A DNA stretch of 64,000 nucleotides, from contig JACPWG010000051.1 of assembly GCA_016197205.1 (NCBI GenBank), forward strand, positions 1 to 64,000. The letters are read 5' to 3'. Positions within the stretch are counted from its first letter, which is position 1, and every line of letters begins with the position of its first letter. Position numbers and translations under genes: made by a program. The notes under the pieces are model-generated. The model made no database searches. It saw only the letters and a list, made by a program, of their open reading frames with translations, and was not told where the DNA came from. Shown piece after piece: positions 43,496 to 52,530 of this stretch. The DNA is from Planctomycetota bacterium (lineage in GTDB: Bacteria; Planctomycetota; MHYJ01; WSZJ01; JACPWG01).

Positions 43496-43870
43496 CTACA
43501 GCTTCTCGTGGGCCACCGAGGCCTCGAGCTGGTCGAACTTCATCGTGAGCTTGAGGACTCGGGCGAGGTAGACGAGGGCCTCCCGTTCGTTCTGCGTGAC
43601 CTGGCCGTCCGCCTTCACGAGCAGGATGGCGACCCGCATGAAGAGGCCGCGCAGCCAATCGGTGGGGAGGGCCGCCGCCAAGCCGTTCGGGTCGAAGGGC
43701 AGCTCCGCGAGCTTGCCGACGAGGTCGGACGCGCCGACCCGCTCGAGGAAATGGTGGATGATCGTCAGCTCGCGCTCCGCGATGCCGTCGCAGTTCGCGA
43801 CGTAGTAGAAGCCGCCGGCGAAGGCTTCGATCTGCGCGCGGGTGAAACCGTCCGTGAGCTCTTTTGACAC
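43496..43870 (-). CDS. TerB-like small protein
   Basis: A 124-residue all-helical protein of the TerB/DjlA-like type: IEAFAGGFYYVANCDGIAERELTIIHHFLERVG contains the acidic loop CDG.AERE, repeated by VKADGQVTQNEREALVYLARVL. Such domains bind metal and occur in tellurite-resistance and membrane-stress systems. Start is GTG 43870, preceded by GGGGGAGAG. It is the first gene of the four-gene operon. Confidence 0.75.
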   Translation of the reverse strand: MSKELTDGFTRAQIEAFAGGFYYVANCDGIAERELTIIHHFLERVGASDLVGKLAELPFDPNGLAAALPTDWLRGLFMRVAILLVKADGQVTQNEREALVYLARVLKLTMKFDQLEASVAHEKL

Positions 43871-44201
43871 CGCTCTCTCCCCCAAAGTGACGACGGGACG
43901 TTTGACGGGATTCGCAGCTCGCACGGGGTCGTGCGGGGGAAGGAGTTTACCAGCCCGCCCCGGCAAGGTCAAGCACGTCGCCCATCCGCGTCTCCCGGGA
44001 CGTACGGCGTGCCCCGGCAAGTACCCGCGCAAAAATAGCCGCGCAAACTCAGTCCTAGCGGCTCCTGGCCGTGCGGGCCTCCCTCCTTCGCTCGCCGGCC
44101 GCGAGCTACGGAGCGCAGGCCGGCCCGCGCGAACCGCCACCTGAGCTGCAACCCGCGGTGACAGAGGTGGCGACTGTGACCGAAGCTCCTCGACGGGGCC
44201 C
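43871..44201. other. Gap with a partial family B repeat
   Basis: No gene is supported. A family B end (CCCGCGCAAAAATAGCCGCG) lies at about 44024-44043; the rest is GC-rich repeat-like text. The operon promoter should lie near 43880-43980, but no boxes are clear. Confidence 0.5.
44024..44075. repeat. Family B repeat, partial copy 3
   Basis: CCCGCGCAAAAATAGCCGCGCA...CTCAGTCCTAGCGGCTCC resembles the left end of copy 1 (16862 onward: CCCGCGCAAAAATAACTGCG...TTCGTCCGTGGCGGCTCC). The right end cannot be recognised. Confidence 0.55.
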
Positions 44202-45173
44202 CTAGCCCTGTGCGACGGTCCCCCCCGGGTGGTAGCCCTTCGCCCCCACGGCGCGCGCCAATTCGCTGCGCGGGTCCTCGCCGGCGCGCAGGCACTCGAG
44301 GACGCGGGCGAAGTCCCAGCGCGGGCGCCAGCCCAGCTCCTTGCGGGCCTTGGCATTCACGTAGACGCGCTCGATCGACGGGAACATCCGCCAGCCGCGG
44401 CGACGGTAGATGTCCAGGTAGTCGGGGAACAGGCGCGCGACGACGGCCGGCGCGGCCGCGCGCAGGCCCGCGAGATCGTCGTGCGTGAACGGCGTGGTGG
44501 CGCTGATCACGTACTTGCCGAAACCGAGCGCGGGGGCGCGGTCGAGGGCGAGCAGATGCGCGGCGACGACGTCCTCGAGGTCGACGCGCCGGTAGAGGAA
44601 CTCGTTCGCCTTGAGGTTGCCGTCTTCGTAGGCGGCACGAACATCCTCGACGTCATCCTCCTCCGGGAAGAAGCGCGAAGTGCGGAGGACGAGGCAGGGC
44701 AGCCCGTGGTCGCGGGCAAAGAGCTGGCACAGGTCCTCGGCGGCGCTTTTCGTCACGCCGTAGATGTTGCGGGGGACCGGCGGGACCTCCTCAGTCACCC
44801 ACGCCGCGGGCGCGCCGGGGGGCGGCGTGAGTGCCCGGCCGAAGGCGCTGGTCGTACTCGTGAAGAGGAAGCGTCCGACGCGCGCCGCCACGGCCTCCTC
44901 GAGAAGGTTTAGCGTCCCGGTGACGTTGGTATCCACGAACTGTTGCCGGGTGTGGGTGGCCACGTGCGGCTTGTGCAGCGTGGCCGCGTGAATCACCGCG
45001 TCCACGCCATCGAGTCGCCTGCGCAGGAACGCGCGATCACAGATGGACCCGACCTCGCTCGTGAAAGCGGAGGGCAGGATGTCGATGCCGAGCGGGTCGT
45101 GACCCGCCGCCCGGAGCCGGCGAACGAGCCCCTCCCCCAGGTGGCCGGCGCTGCCGGTGACAAGGACGCGCAT
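44202..45173 (-). CDS. NAD-dependent epimerase/dehydratase (extended SDR)
   Basis: A 323-residue extended short-chain dehydrogenase. The NAD-binding motif is VLVTGSAGHLGEGLV (residues 3-17), followed by VDAVIHAATLHKPHVATH, the catalytic Ser/Thr region FLFTSTTSAFG, and YGVTKSAAED (Tyr and Lys of YxxxK). It probably modifies a nucleotide sugar; the exact substrate cannot be read. ATG 45173 begins MRVLVTGSAG. It stands alone, with a family C palindrome just upstream. Confidence 0.88.
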   Translation of the reverse strand: MRVLVTGSAGHLGEGLVRRLRAAGHDPLGIDILPSAFTSEVGSICDRAFLRRRLDGVDAVIHAATLHKPHVATHTRQQFVDTNVTGTLNLLEEAVAARVGRFLFTSTTSAFGRALTPPPGAPAAWVTEEVPPVPRNIYGVTKSAAEDLCQLFARDHGLPCLVLRTSRFFPEEDDVEDVRAAYEDGNLKANEFLYRRVDLEDVVAAHLLALDRAPALGFGKYVISATTPFTHDDLAGLRAAAPAVVARLFPDYLDIYRRRGWRMFPSIERVYVNAKARKELGWRPRWDFARVLECLRAGEDPRSELARAVGAKGYHPGGTVAQG

Positions 45174-45264
45174 GCGGTGGATCCTCGGTCTTGCTCCGGT
45201 CGGAAGTGGAGAGTGGCTCGAATTGCCGTTGCCGTCTTGCGGGACCGAGCGCGGGTTCTCGCTT

Positions 45265-45292
45265 CGTGGGCACGGCAACGCCGTGCCCCTGC
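45265..45292. repeat. Short palindrome, family C copy 3
   Basis: CGTGGGCACGGC-AAC-GCCGTGCCCCTG between the divergent ends of the epimerase and aminopeptidase genes; the same orientation as the copy at 1569-1596. Confidence 0.7.
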
Positions 45293-45330
45293 GCAAACGA
45301 GCCGATCGCGAAGGATGACAAAAAAGACGA

Positions 45331-47985
45331 TCAGGAGCGTCTCTTTCGACGCCCATCCGCGGCGTCCGCACTTCGTGCGCCGCGCGCGGCACGGACGCCC
45401 TTCGCGGCGCCCCCACCGCTGGTCCGCCGCTTCGCGCCGCCGTGCTCCGCGAGGCTCGCCACCTTCAGCCGCAGGTCCTCCAGCTTCGCCTTCAGCGCCT
45501 GGTTTTCATCCCGGACCTCCTCCAGCGACCGCTTCAAGTCCGCCAGGCTGGACTCCCGGCCCTGCCGGTCGCGAATTCGCTGCGCCGACTCGCGCGCGAC
45601 GTGCCGGATCATCCCGATCGTCTCGGCGGCCGCCGCGTCTTGCAGCGCCGCGACCGCGCGGTCGTCGGTCACGCCCCCCAGCGCGTCCATCACGTTGCGC
45701 CGCATGAAATGATCCGCGTCCTTCAGCAGGAAGAGCAGGTGGTCGCGGATCTCCTCCCGCTGCTCCCGCGCCTGCTCCCAGAGCTTCCCCAGGCACAGGG
45801 CCGCCGCCGCGCGCACGGTCGGAGGTTTGCCGTAGGCCGACCCCTCCCGCGCCAAGGGCACCGCACGCGCATCCCCCAGCTCCGCCAACCCGTGAAAGAC
45901 GTGCGCCCGCACGACCTCGTTGTGCGAGTCGCGCGCGAGCCCCGCGCAAATCGCCGTGAAGGCCTTCGCCGTACGCGTCTTGCCCAACGACTTCAGCCCC
46001 TCGGCCGTCACATAGTCGCTCCGCTCCCGACGCACGCGCGCCGCCAGGATCCGCGCAGCCCCGTCGTCCCGGCGAAAGGCGCCCAACGCCTCCGCCACGG
46101 CGCGCCGAACTTTGGGATTCGCGTCGCCGAAGCCCGCGGTCAGCGCCTCGCGCGCCTCCGCCGTGCCGATCCTCCCCAGCGCCCGCGCCGCCGCGCGCCG
46201 CACGCCGAAGAACGCGTCCGAGCCGAGCGCCTTCCCCAGCCCCTCCACGACCGCGTCGTCACCGGCGAGCTTCCCCAGCCCCTCGCACGCGCGGATCCGA
46301 CCCACGACCCCCGGCGACACGCGCAGCTCGCAGAGCAGCTCCGCCTTGGGTTTTTCGAACGCGAGCTTCGCAAGGAGCCACGCGTCCGGATCGAACTGCA
46401 CGGCGTCCGGGCGCGTCTCCGCGGCCAGGTAGAACGTGTGCTCCGCCCGCTCCACGTCGAGCCGGTGACGCGCCACGCGCCCGCCGGCGAGGACGAGGAC
46501 GTCCACCGGCATCCGGAAAAGCGGCGTCTCCGCCGTCACGGCCTGCTTCTGCGACACGGAGAGCCGCACCAGCCGCGCCCGCTCTTCCCACTCCCACTTC
46601 ACCTCGTACTCGGGATAGCCCGACCGCCAGAGCCACTGCTGAAAGAACCCCTCGACGCTCCGGCCCGTGGCCTCTTCGATGGCCACCTTCAGGTCCGCGG
46701 TCTCCACCGATCGCGTCGCGTGCCGCTCGGCGTAGTGGCGCACGGCCTTCCACCAGAGGTCGTCCCCGAGCACGCCCCGCAACATGTGCAGGACGAGCGA
46801 GGCCTTCTGGTAGCTGTGCCGGTCGAAGACGTCCTCGGGCTCGCCGAAGGAATGCGTCACGATCGGGCGCCGGTACTTCTCGCCGTCCTCCGAAAAATAG
46901 GCGGCCATGTTGTCGAGGATCCGCTGCTGGAACTCCTCGACGCCGCGGTCGTGCTCGCAGAAGAGCACGTCGAAGTACGTGGCGAATCCCTCGTTCAGCC
47001 ACAGGTGGGACCACGACTTCGTGGTGATCAGGTCCCCCCACCACTGGTGGGCCAGCTCGTGCGCGACCAGGCCGTCGCTGTCCACGTCCGGCCGCACGCG
47101 CTCGTCGATGAGCGAGCGTTCATTGATCGTGGTGAGGGTGGTGTTCTCCATCCCGCCCCACATGAAGTCCGCGATCGCGACCTGGGCGTACTTCGCGTAC
47201 GGGTACGGGCAACCGATCCGATCGGCGAAGAAGCGGATCATGTCGGGGGTCTTCCCGAAGGTCGCGCGCGCCCGCGCCGCGTCCCCCTTGCCTACGTAAT
47301 AGAGGACCGGCAGGCCGTCGCAGTCGTCCGCGACCTCGTCGAACTCCCCGATCACGACGGCGACGAGGTAGTTGACGTGGGGGACTTCCTGCCGCCAGTG
47401 AAAGGTGCGGGTGCCGCGGCCGCGGTCCTCGGAGACGCGCTCGAGCCGGCCGTTCGAAAGGGCTGTCATCGCCGCGGGGACGGTGAGCACGGCCTCGGTC
47501 GTGGCCTTGTCGTTCGGCGAGTCGTAGCAGGGGTACCAGTACCGGTTGTCCTCGGACTCCCCTTGCGACCAGACCTGGACAGGCTTCTTCGGATAGCCCT
47601 TGTCGGGGCGCACGAAGTAGAGCCCCTTGCGGGGGCGGGCCCGGTAGTCAATGCGCACGGTCAGCTCCTCGTCGGCGCGGTAGGCGCGGTCGAGTTCGAT
47701 CGAGAGCTTGCCGGCGGCGTGGCGAAAGGGGAGCGACTGGCCGTCGTGCAGCGTGACCGCGCGGCACTCGAGGTCGACCGCGTCGAGCTCCAGCCCGCGC
47801 ACCTCGTGGATGGGTCGTACGGTGTGCGTGGCGGCGCCGGCGACCGCGCGCGCGTCGAGATCGAAGGAGAGGTCGAGTCGCGTGTGCAGGACGTCGAAGG
47901 TGCGGTCGCGCACGAACTGGTCCCGGGCCTTCCCGTCGGTGAAGGGGTTGTACGGGCCGAGGCCGGCGAGGGCGGCGTAGGTCAT
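45331..47985 (-). CDS. M1-family metalloaminopeptidase with C-terminal HEAT repeats
   Basis: Removes N-terminal amino acids from peptides using zinc. In the 884-residue product the exopeptidase motif is GGMEN (277-281), the zinc site is HELAHQWWGD (309-318) and its third ligand is Glu332 in LWLNEGFATYFD. Residues about 560-800 are HEAT-like repeats (GRIRACEGLGKLAGDDAVVE, RRAAARALGRIGTAEAREAL, AALCLGKLWEQ), replacing the usual ERAP1-like domain. A short coiled coil (LKRSLEEVRDENQALKAKLE) and a basic tail with KRRTSGGGAAKG end the protein. No signal peptide, so it is cytosolic. Confidence 0.92.
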   Translation of the reverse strand: MTYAALAGLGPYNPFTDGKARDQFVRDRTFDVLHTRLDLSFDLDARAVAGAATHTVRPIHEVRGLELDAVDLECRAVTLHDGQSLPFRHAAGKLSIELDRAYRADEELTVRIDYRARPRKGLYFVRPDKGYPKKPVQVWSQGESEDNRYWYPCYDSPNDKATTEAVLTVPAAMTALSNGRLERVSEDRGRGTRTFHWRQEVPHVNYLVAVVIGEFDEVADDCDGLPVLYYVGKGDAARARATFGKTPDMIRFFADRIGCPYPYAKYAQVAIADFMWGGMENTTLTTINERSLIDERVRPDVDSDGLVAHELAHQWWGDLITTKSWSHLWLNEGFATYFDVLFCEHDRGVEEFQQRILDNMAAYFSEDGEKYRRPIVTHSFGEPEDVFDRHSYQKASLVLHMLRGVLGDDLWWKAVRHYAERHATRSVETADLKVAIEEATGRSVEGFFQQWLWRSGYPEYEVKWEWEERARLVRLSVSQKQAVTAETPLFRMPVDVLVLAGGRVARHRLDVERAEHTFYLAAETRPDAVQFDPDAWLLAKLAFEKPKAELLCELRVSPGVVGRIRACEGLGKLAGDDAVVEGLGKALGSDAFFGVRRAAARALGRIGTAEAREALTAGFGDANPKVRRAVAEALGAFRRDDGAARILAARVRRERSDYVTAEGLKSLGKTRTAKAFTAICAGLARDSHNEVVRAHVFHGLAELGDARAVPLAREGSAYGKPPTVRAAAALCLGKLWEQAREQREEIRDHLLFLLKDADHFMRRNVMDALGGVTDDRAVAALQDAAAAETIGMIRHVARESAQRIRDRQGRESSLADLKRSLEEVRDENQALKAKLEDLRLKVASLAEHGGAKRRTSGGGAAKGVRAARGARSADAADGRRKRRS

Positions 47986-48260
47986 CCTTCTCTCCGTCTG
48001 AGGGGATTCGAGCGCGGGGTGGCCGGGATGTCGGAGAAGAGGTTCGGCTTCCAGCCGCGCGGTGGATCCGTTCCCGCCCCCGAAATGGGGCGCGGCATTT
48101 TACACGGCGGCGCCGGTGACATGCGAGTGAATTTGAGTGCGCGAGCGGGCCCGATGCGCAAGCCCCGCACGACAAGGTGGACTCAAGTTCCTGGGGCGCG
48201 TGGAAGATCCGCGATTGGGGTCGTGAGGCGAAGGGTCCGACTTCCGCGTTTGCGGAGCGA
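47986..48260. other. Gap between aminopeptidase and membrane TPR gene
   Basis: 275 bp with no recognised gene, repeat or hairpin. The aminopeptidase promoter must lie here. Confidence 0.5.
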
Positions 48261-50522
48261 TCAGGCAGGAAGGGTCGCAGGCGCCGTGGTTGGAAGCGAG
48301 CGGAGCGCCAGGAGGACCGCCAGGAAGGCGAGCGGGGCGAGGATGGCGCAGAGCTTGAGCCCGAGTGCGGGTCCATGGCCGGGGGCCCCGGACCCGTCGG
48401 AAGGATGGCCGGGGGCAAGAGGCTGGGCGAGCTGGGAAGGCGGCGGCCCGGCCGGGGCGGACGTCGGCGGGGGCGCGGTGCCTGCGGCGGCGCCGAGGGC
48501 GGTGCCCGTACCCGCGCCGTCCGCGGGGTGCAGTTTACGGTCGACCTTCTCCGCGACGGCGGCGAGGTCAGGTCGTCCGCGGGCCAGCGCGAGAAACGCT
48601 TCGAGCTGTTGCCGGCCCTCCTCCGCCGCGCCTTGCCCCATGAGGAGAAGGCCGAGCGACAGCCGGCTCTCCGGGAGCCGCGGAGCGCGGGCGATCGCCT
48701 CTCGAAAGGCCGCCGCAGCCGGCTCGATGCGTCCGCCGTTCCGTAGCAGCGTGCCGAGATTTTGAGCCGGCTCCACGGCGTACGGATCGCATTGCACGCC
48801 GTGGCGGTATGCGCTCTCCGCCTCTTCCATCCTGCCCTCGCGCTCGTAGGCGAGCCCCAGTTCGCTCCAGGTGCGTCCCAACGCGGGCACCGACGCGCCC
48901 AGGTAGCCTGGGGGCAGCTTCAGCCGGTACGTGACGGGGGACGCTGCGTCACCGGCGCCGTCACCGGCGCCGGCGGCGGCGACAGACCCGGGTATTTCCT
49001 CGTGGCCGAAGGCCTCGAGCGCACGCCGCGCCTCGTCCTTTCTGCCGAAGAGCAGGTGGATCCTGGCCATCATGACGAGCGGCATGGCGTGACCCGGCAC
49101 CGCCTCCAGCTCCTCCTCGAATTCGTGATACGCCTCCGCCCATCGCTCCTGGCCACAGAGGACGAGCCCCAGGTTGTGCCGGATGCTGTGATTCATCGGG
49201 GCGTCGGACAGCATCCAGCGATACTCGGCCTCGGGGTCGGCCCAACGGGCGGCGGAGACCGCTGCGAGGACGAAGAGCGTCAGGAGGGTCGCGCCGACGA
49301 GCGCGGCTCTTGCTCGCGCGAGGCCGGCGCGTTCCACGCGGAACAGGCGCTCGAGGCCCGCCGCCGCGGCCAGCGCGACGCCGAGCATCGGGAGGTACGT
49401 GTAGCGCTGGGCGCCGAGGCCGTAGAAGCGAACGAGGAGGTTTGAAACCGGAAGGAAACCGAGCAGGCAAATCGCGACGCCGCACGCCGCGACCGACCGC
49501 TTGCGGAAGAGCGCATGGAGTGCGTGGCCCACCACCGCGGCGAGGGCGGCGAGCGCAGCCCAGGCCCACGCGTCGCCCGGCGTCGAGTTGGGAATCGCGG
49601 GAGCGGAGTAGTCCGAAACGAGGCCGACGCCCGCGACGAGCCCGGGCAGGTAGTGCTCCAGGAAGAATCGGGCCATCGTCAACGCGCGAACGAGCCAGGG
49701 AACGCCTTCGAAGTAGTCCAGCCTCTCCGGAAAGACCACGCCTTCGAAGGAGTGCCGGCGGAGGGCGATGCACACGGCAAGCGGCAGGACGAAGAGCGCG
49801 CACCGGCCGGCCAGCCTGAGCCACTCCCGCCGACCCGGCGGCGGGTGGAGCACGGCCTCCGAGAGGAAGAGCGCGGCGGGGAGCGTGGCGGAGCCTTCCC
49901 AGGAAAGGATTCCACACGCGTAGGCGACCAGGGCGAGCCCGAGGCCGGCGGCCCCGCGCCGAAGAAAGGCGAGCCACCCGAGCAGGTACCAGAAGGCCGC
50001 GAGCGCGCCGGCGCGCTGGGAGATCGCGCAGGCGACCTCGGCGTGCACCGGATGCACCGCGAAGAGGAGCGCGGCGAGGAACGAGGCGCGCGGTCCCAGC
50101 CCGAACCTGCGGAGGAGGAGGAAGAGCAGCGTGGAATTCAGGGCGTGCAGGAGTAGGTTGAAGGCGTGGAAGACGCGCGGATCGTCGGGCCCCAAGGCCC
50201 AGTTCACGGCAAGCGTGTATTCGACGAGCGGGCGATAGCCTTCGTTCGCGTCCCGGTGACAGAAGAGAAGGTTGAGGAGGTCCGGCGCCTGACGCGTGCG
50301 TTCGCGCTCGAAGACGACGTAGGCATCGTCCCAAAAAAAAGGTCCGTCGAGGGCGGGGACGAAGGCGGCGGTGGCCGCGAGCGCGAGCGCGGCGCAGGCG
50401 AGGACGGAGGGCCGGCGCGGGAGCAAGGCACGTGAGTGGTCCGGCCCGTTCCCGACCGGCGCCGGCGGCGATGGGGAGAACGCCGGGCTCGATCGGGGTT
50501 GAGGGAAACCAGGGTCGGGCAC
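48261..50522 (-). CDS. Polytopic membrane protein with TPR repeats (TMTC/GT-C-like)
   Basis: A 753-residue integral membrane protein. Residues about 40-430 hold ten or more membrane segments; the first luminal loop has FFWDDAYVVFERERTRQ and a following YRPLVEYTLAVNWALG, typical of GT-C O-mannosyltransferase-like proteins of the TMTC type (the acidic DD after the first helix). The C-terminal 300 residues are TPR repeats (AEAYHEFEEELEAVPGHAMP, WSELGLAYEREGRMEEAESA, AAAFREAIARAPRLPESRLS). A final hydrophobic LKLCAILAPLAFLAVLLAL lies at the end. Probably a glycosyltransferase acting on exported protein or lipid, which is inference. Confidence 0.8.
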   Translation of the reverse strand: MPDPGFPQPRSSPAFSPSPPAPVGNGPDHSRALLPRRPSVLACAALALAATAAFVPALDGPFFWDDAYVVFERERTRQAPDLLNLLFCHRDANEGYRPLVEYTLAVNWALGPDDPRVFHAFNLLLHALNSTLLFLLLRRFGLGPRASFLAALLFAVHPVHAEVACAISQRAGALAAFWYLLGWLAFLRRGAAGLGLALVAYACGILSWEGSATLPAALFLSEAVLHPPPGRREWLRLAGRCALFVLPLAVCIALRRHSFEGVVFPERLDYFEGVPWLVRALTMARFFLEHYLPGLVAGVGLVSDYSAPAIPNSTPGDAWAWAALAALAAVVGHALHALFRKRSVAACGVAICLLGFLPVSNLLVRFYGLGAQRYTYLPMLGVALAAAAGLERLFRVERAGLARARAALVGATLLTLFVLAAVSAARWADPEAEYRWMLSDAPMNHSIRHNLGLVLCGQERWAEAYHEFEEELEAVPGHAMPLVMMARIHLLFGRKDEARRALEAFGHEEIPGSVAAAGAGDGAGDAASPVTYRLKLPPGYLGASVPALGRTWSELGLAYEREGRMEEAESAYRHGVQCDPYAVEPAQNLGTLLRNGGRIEPAAAAFREAIARAPRLPESRLSLGLLLMGQGAAEEGRQQLEAFLALARGRPDLAAVAEKVDRKLHPADGAGTGTALGAAAGTAPPPTSAPAGPPPSQLAQPLAPGHPSDGSGAPGHGPALGLKLCAILAPLAFLAVLLALRSLPTTAPATLPA

Positions 50523-50865
50523 GCTCTTTCCTCGACAGGCGGCACGATGGACGCCGTGGCCTTCGGAGGCGTGTTACCTGGCCGAAGTCCAACCCTAGCG
50601 TGGTCGTGCCAGGGCTGTTGAGCTCGACGACGCCCCCGGGACCCGGACGCAGGGTGCCGGCCGCAAGACGGTCCTCTGCGGGGGATTCTACCATCGCTCA
50701 AGCGTTGCGGGAAGGTCCGGACGCGCGGGGAACCCCTTCCCGCGTCCGCGCGTTTCCAAACTTGCTCCCGCGTGCCCGTCGCTGTAGAATCCAGCGGCGC
50801 CCGCGGGGGAGGCGCATCCCCTCCCGCCTCGAAAACGTTTACGAGGGGACCGCCCTGCGCCGCTA

Positions 50866-50990
50866 AGCGCCCGCGCAAGAATTACTTTACATTTCCGTGG
50901 ATCGACCGATGCCTGGGGGCGCGGGACAGAGGGCCGCGCCCCCAGGAGCCTCGAGGTCCGAATCTGCGCAGTTATTTTTGCGCGGGCGCT
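50866..50990. repeat. Family B interspersed repeat, copy 2 (125 bp)
   Basis: AGCGCCCGCGCAAGAATTAC at the left and TTATTTTTGCGCGGGCGCT at the right form the terminal inverted repeat; the centre GCCTGGGGGCGCGGG...CCGCGCCCCCAGGAGCC is a strong stem. It is inverted relative to copy 1. Confidence 0.82.
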
Positions 50991-51066
50991 AACCCCTGCA
51001 AGATCGTTTTCCTGCGCAACATTTCCGCGAGGCGCGACGTGAAGAACATGAATTCCACGAACTACG

Positions 51067-51124
51067 CGAATTTCACGAAGGGGTCATGTACCACCGCCGC
51101 ATCGTCCGCTCTTCGTGAAATTCG
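51067..51124. repeat. Hairpin with 14-bp perfect arms
   Basis: CGAATTTCACGAAG (51067-51080) pairs with CTTCGTGAAATTCG (51111-51124). More GAATTTCACGAA-type words lie on both sides (51050-51066, 51125-51145), suggesting a degenerate longer stem related to the CGAATTTCACG words at 58269-58337. Confidence 0.75.
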
Positions 51125-51246
51125 GCGGCTTCGTGAAATTCGTGTTCCCGTCCTTTCGTCGGGGCGACGGGCGTTGCAGGCTACTCCCGGTTCGGCTGCG
51201 GCACCGCCGCGCTGCGACATCTCACTCTTTTTTTCATGCGCTGCTG

Positions 51247-52530
51247 ATGCCTGATCCGGCCTCGCCACCAGCGACGGGATTCCCACCTCCCGCGGCGCCA
51301 ACCGTCGCCGCGGCGCCCGGCGCGGGCCGCGAGTTCTTCCACGCCCCGCGACTCACCGGCCAGGGCGCCGCCTTCCTGCTCTTGACCGCGCTCGCAGGCT
51401 TCCTCGCCTTCCTGCTCGGGTCGCAGTACATCCTCCTTCTGTTCTCGCTGTGCGCCGCGACGCTGGCCGCGGCTGGGCTCCATGCGCGCCTCCTCCTGCG
51501 CGGGCTGCGCGCGGTCCGCACGCTCGGCCATCCCATCTTTTCCCACAGCTCCTTCCAAGTCACGCTCCGGCTCTCCAACGACGGCCTCTTCCCGCTCACC
51601 GCCCTCCGGCTTGTCGACGCGCCCCGCGCCGGCGAACACGTGCGCGCCGCCTCGCCGCCTTCCCTTTACCTTCCGCTGGTGCCCGGCCGGGGTGAGGCGG
51701 AGGTCCGCTACATGGGAAGGATGTTCGGGCGAGGGCGAGCGGAGTGGGACCGCGTCGTGGTCGAAACGGAGGCGCCGTTCGGCCTCTTCCGGGGGCGGGT
51801 CGAGCTGGACTGCGCGTCCAGCGCCCTCGTCTATCCACGGGCGGTCGCCCTGCCCGCACGGCTGCGGCTGGATGCGCTCGTCTCGCCGTCCGAGGTCGAG
51901 GTCGCGGCGGTGCATCGCGGTGCGGAAGAGCTGGTGGGGCTGCGCGAATTTCGCCCGGGGGACAACCCGCGGTGGATCCACTGGCGAACGTCAGGACGGG
52001 TGCCGGGTCAGCTCCTCGTGCGCGACTTCGCGACGCCGAGCACGCGCCGCGTGCTCCTGGTCGTGGACTCGCGCCGCCTTCCGCTCGGAGCGCGCGCGAT
52101 GGAGCGACGCCTCGGCGCCGCGGCCTCGCTGGCAGCGTCGCTCGCCTTGGAACTGCTCCGGGTCGGGTCGGGGTTCACGCTCATCGCGGCGGCCCCGCAA
52201 CCGCTGGCGCTCGACGTCACTCAGGACAGCCGCTCGCTGTGGGAGGCCTTGGAGGTCCTCGCCCTGCTGGAGCCCTCGGACGGGCTCGGCGTGTCGGAGC
52301 TGCTCGCCGTCCTGCCGGCGTCGCAATGCGAAGGAGCCACGGTGCTCGCCGTGACCACGCAGCGACACCCGCATCCGCCGGCGGACCACCCCGACGCCGT
52401 GTTCTTTCCCGCGGAGCGCCCGTATCGTCCCGCCGAGGCGCGGCCACCGGCTGCCGCATCCGCGACTGCGACAGCGGCGCGCCGGGCGGCGCCTCGGCCT
52501 GGGCCACGCCGGCCTCGGAGGCAGGAATGA
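51247..52530 (+). CDS. DUF58-domain membrane protein
   Basis: A 427-residue protein. Two membrane segments lie at about 40-85 (GAAFLLLTALAGFLAFLLGS, ILLLFSLCAATLAAAGLHA). The DUF58 core is GLREFRPGDNPRWIHWRTSGR, followed by LLVRDFATPSTRRVLLVVDS, a von Willebrand-like strand. The tail is alanine/arginine rich. ATG 51247 is preferred to an upstream frame that reads repeat DNA. Its stop overlaps the start of the transglutaminase gene (ATGA). Such pairs usually accompany a MoxR ATPase; none is next to it here. Confidence 0.88.
   Translation: MPDPASPPATGFPPPAAPTVAAAPGAGREFFHAPRLTGQGAAFLLLTALAGFLAFLLGSQYILLLFSLCAATLAAAGLHARLLLRGLRAVRTLGHPIFSHSSFQVTLRLSNDGLFPLTALRLVDAPRAGEHVRAASPPSLYLPLVPGRGEAEVRYMGRMFGRGRAEWDRVVVETEAPFGLFRGRVELDCASSALVYPRAVALPARLRLDALVSPSEVEVAAVHRGAEELVGLREFRPGDNPRWIHWRTSGRVPGQLLVRDFATPSTRRVLLVVDSRRLPLGARAMERRLGAAASLAASLALELLRVGSGFTLIAAAPQPLALDVTQDSRSLWEALEVLALLEPSDGLGVSELLAVLPASQCEGATVLAVTTQRHPHPPADHPDAVFFPAERPYRPAEARPPAAASATATAARRAAPRPGPRRPRRQE

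Larger units (their letters stand above)
50523..51246. other. 724-bp divergent gap with repeats
   Basis: Separates the minus-strand membrane TPR gene from the plus-strand DUF58 gene. Holds family B copy 2 (50866-50990) and a hairpin (51067-51124). Promoters of both flanking genes should lie here; I cannot locate them with confidence. Confidence 0.55.

Noticed and set aside
41108..43867. 919-codon plus-strand frame opposite the SPFH operon
   Set aside because: Low-complexity Arg/Gly/Asp translation without motifs; the minus strand explains the region.
45442..48765. 1107-codon plus-strand frame opposite the aminopeptidase
   Set aside because: Shadow of the M1 peptidase, which has HELAH and GGMEN on the other strand.
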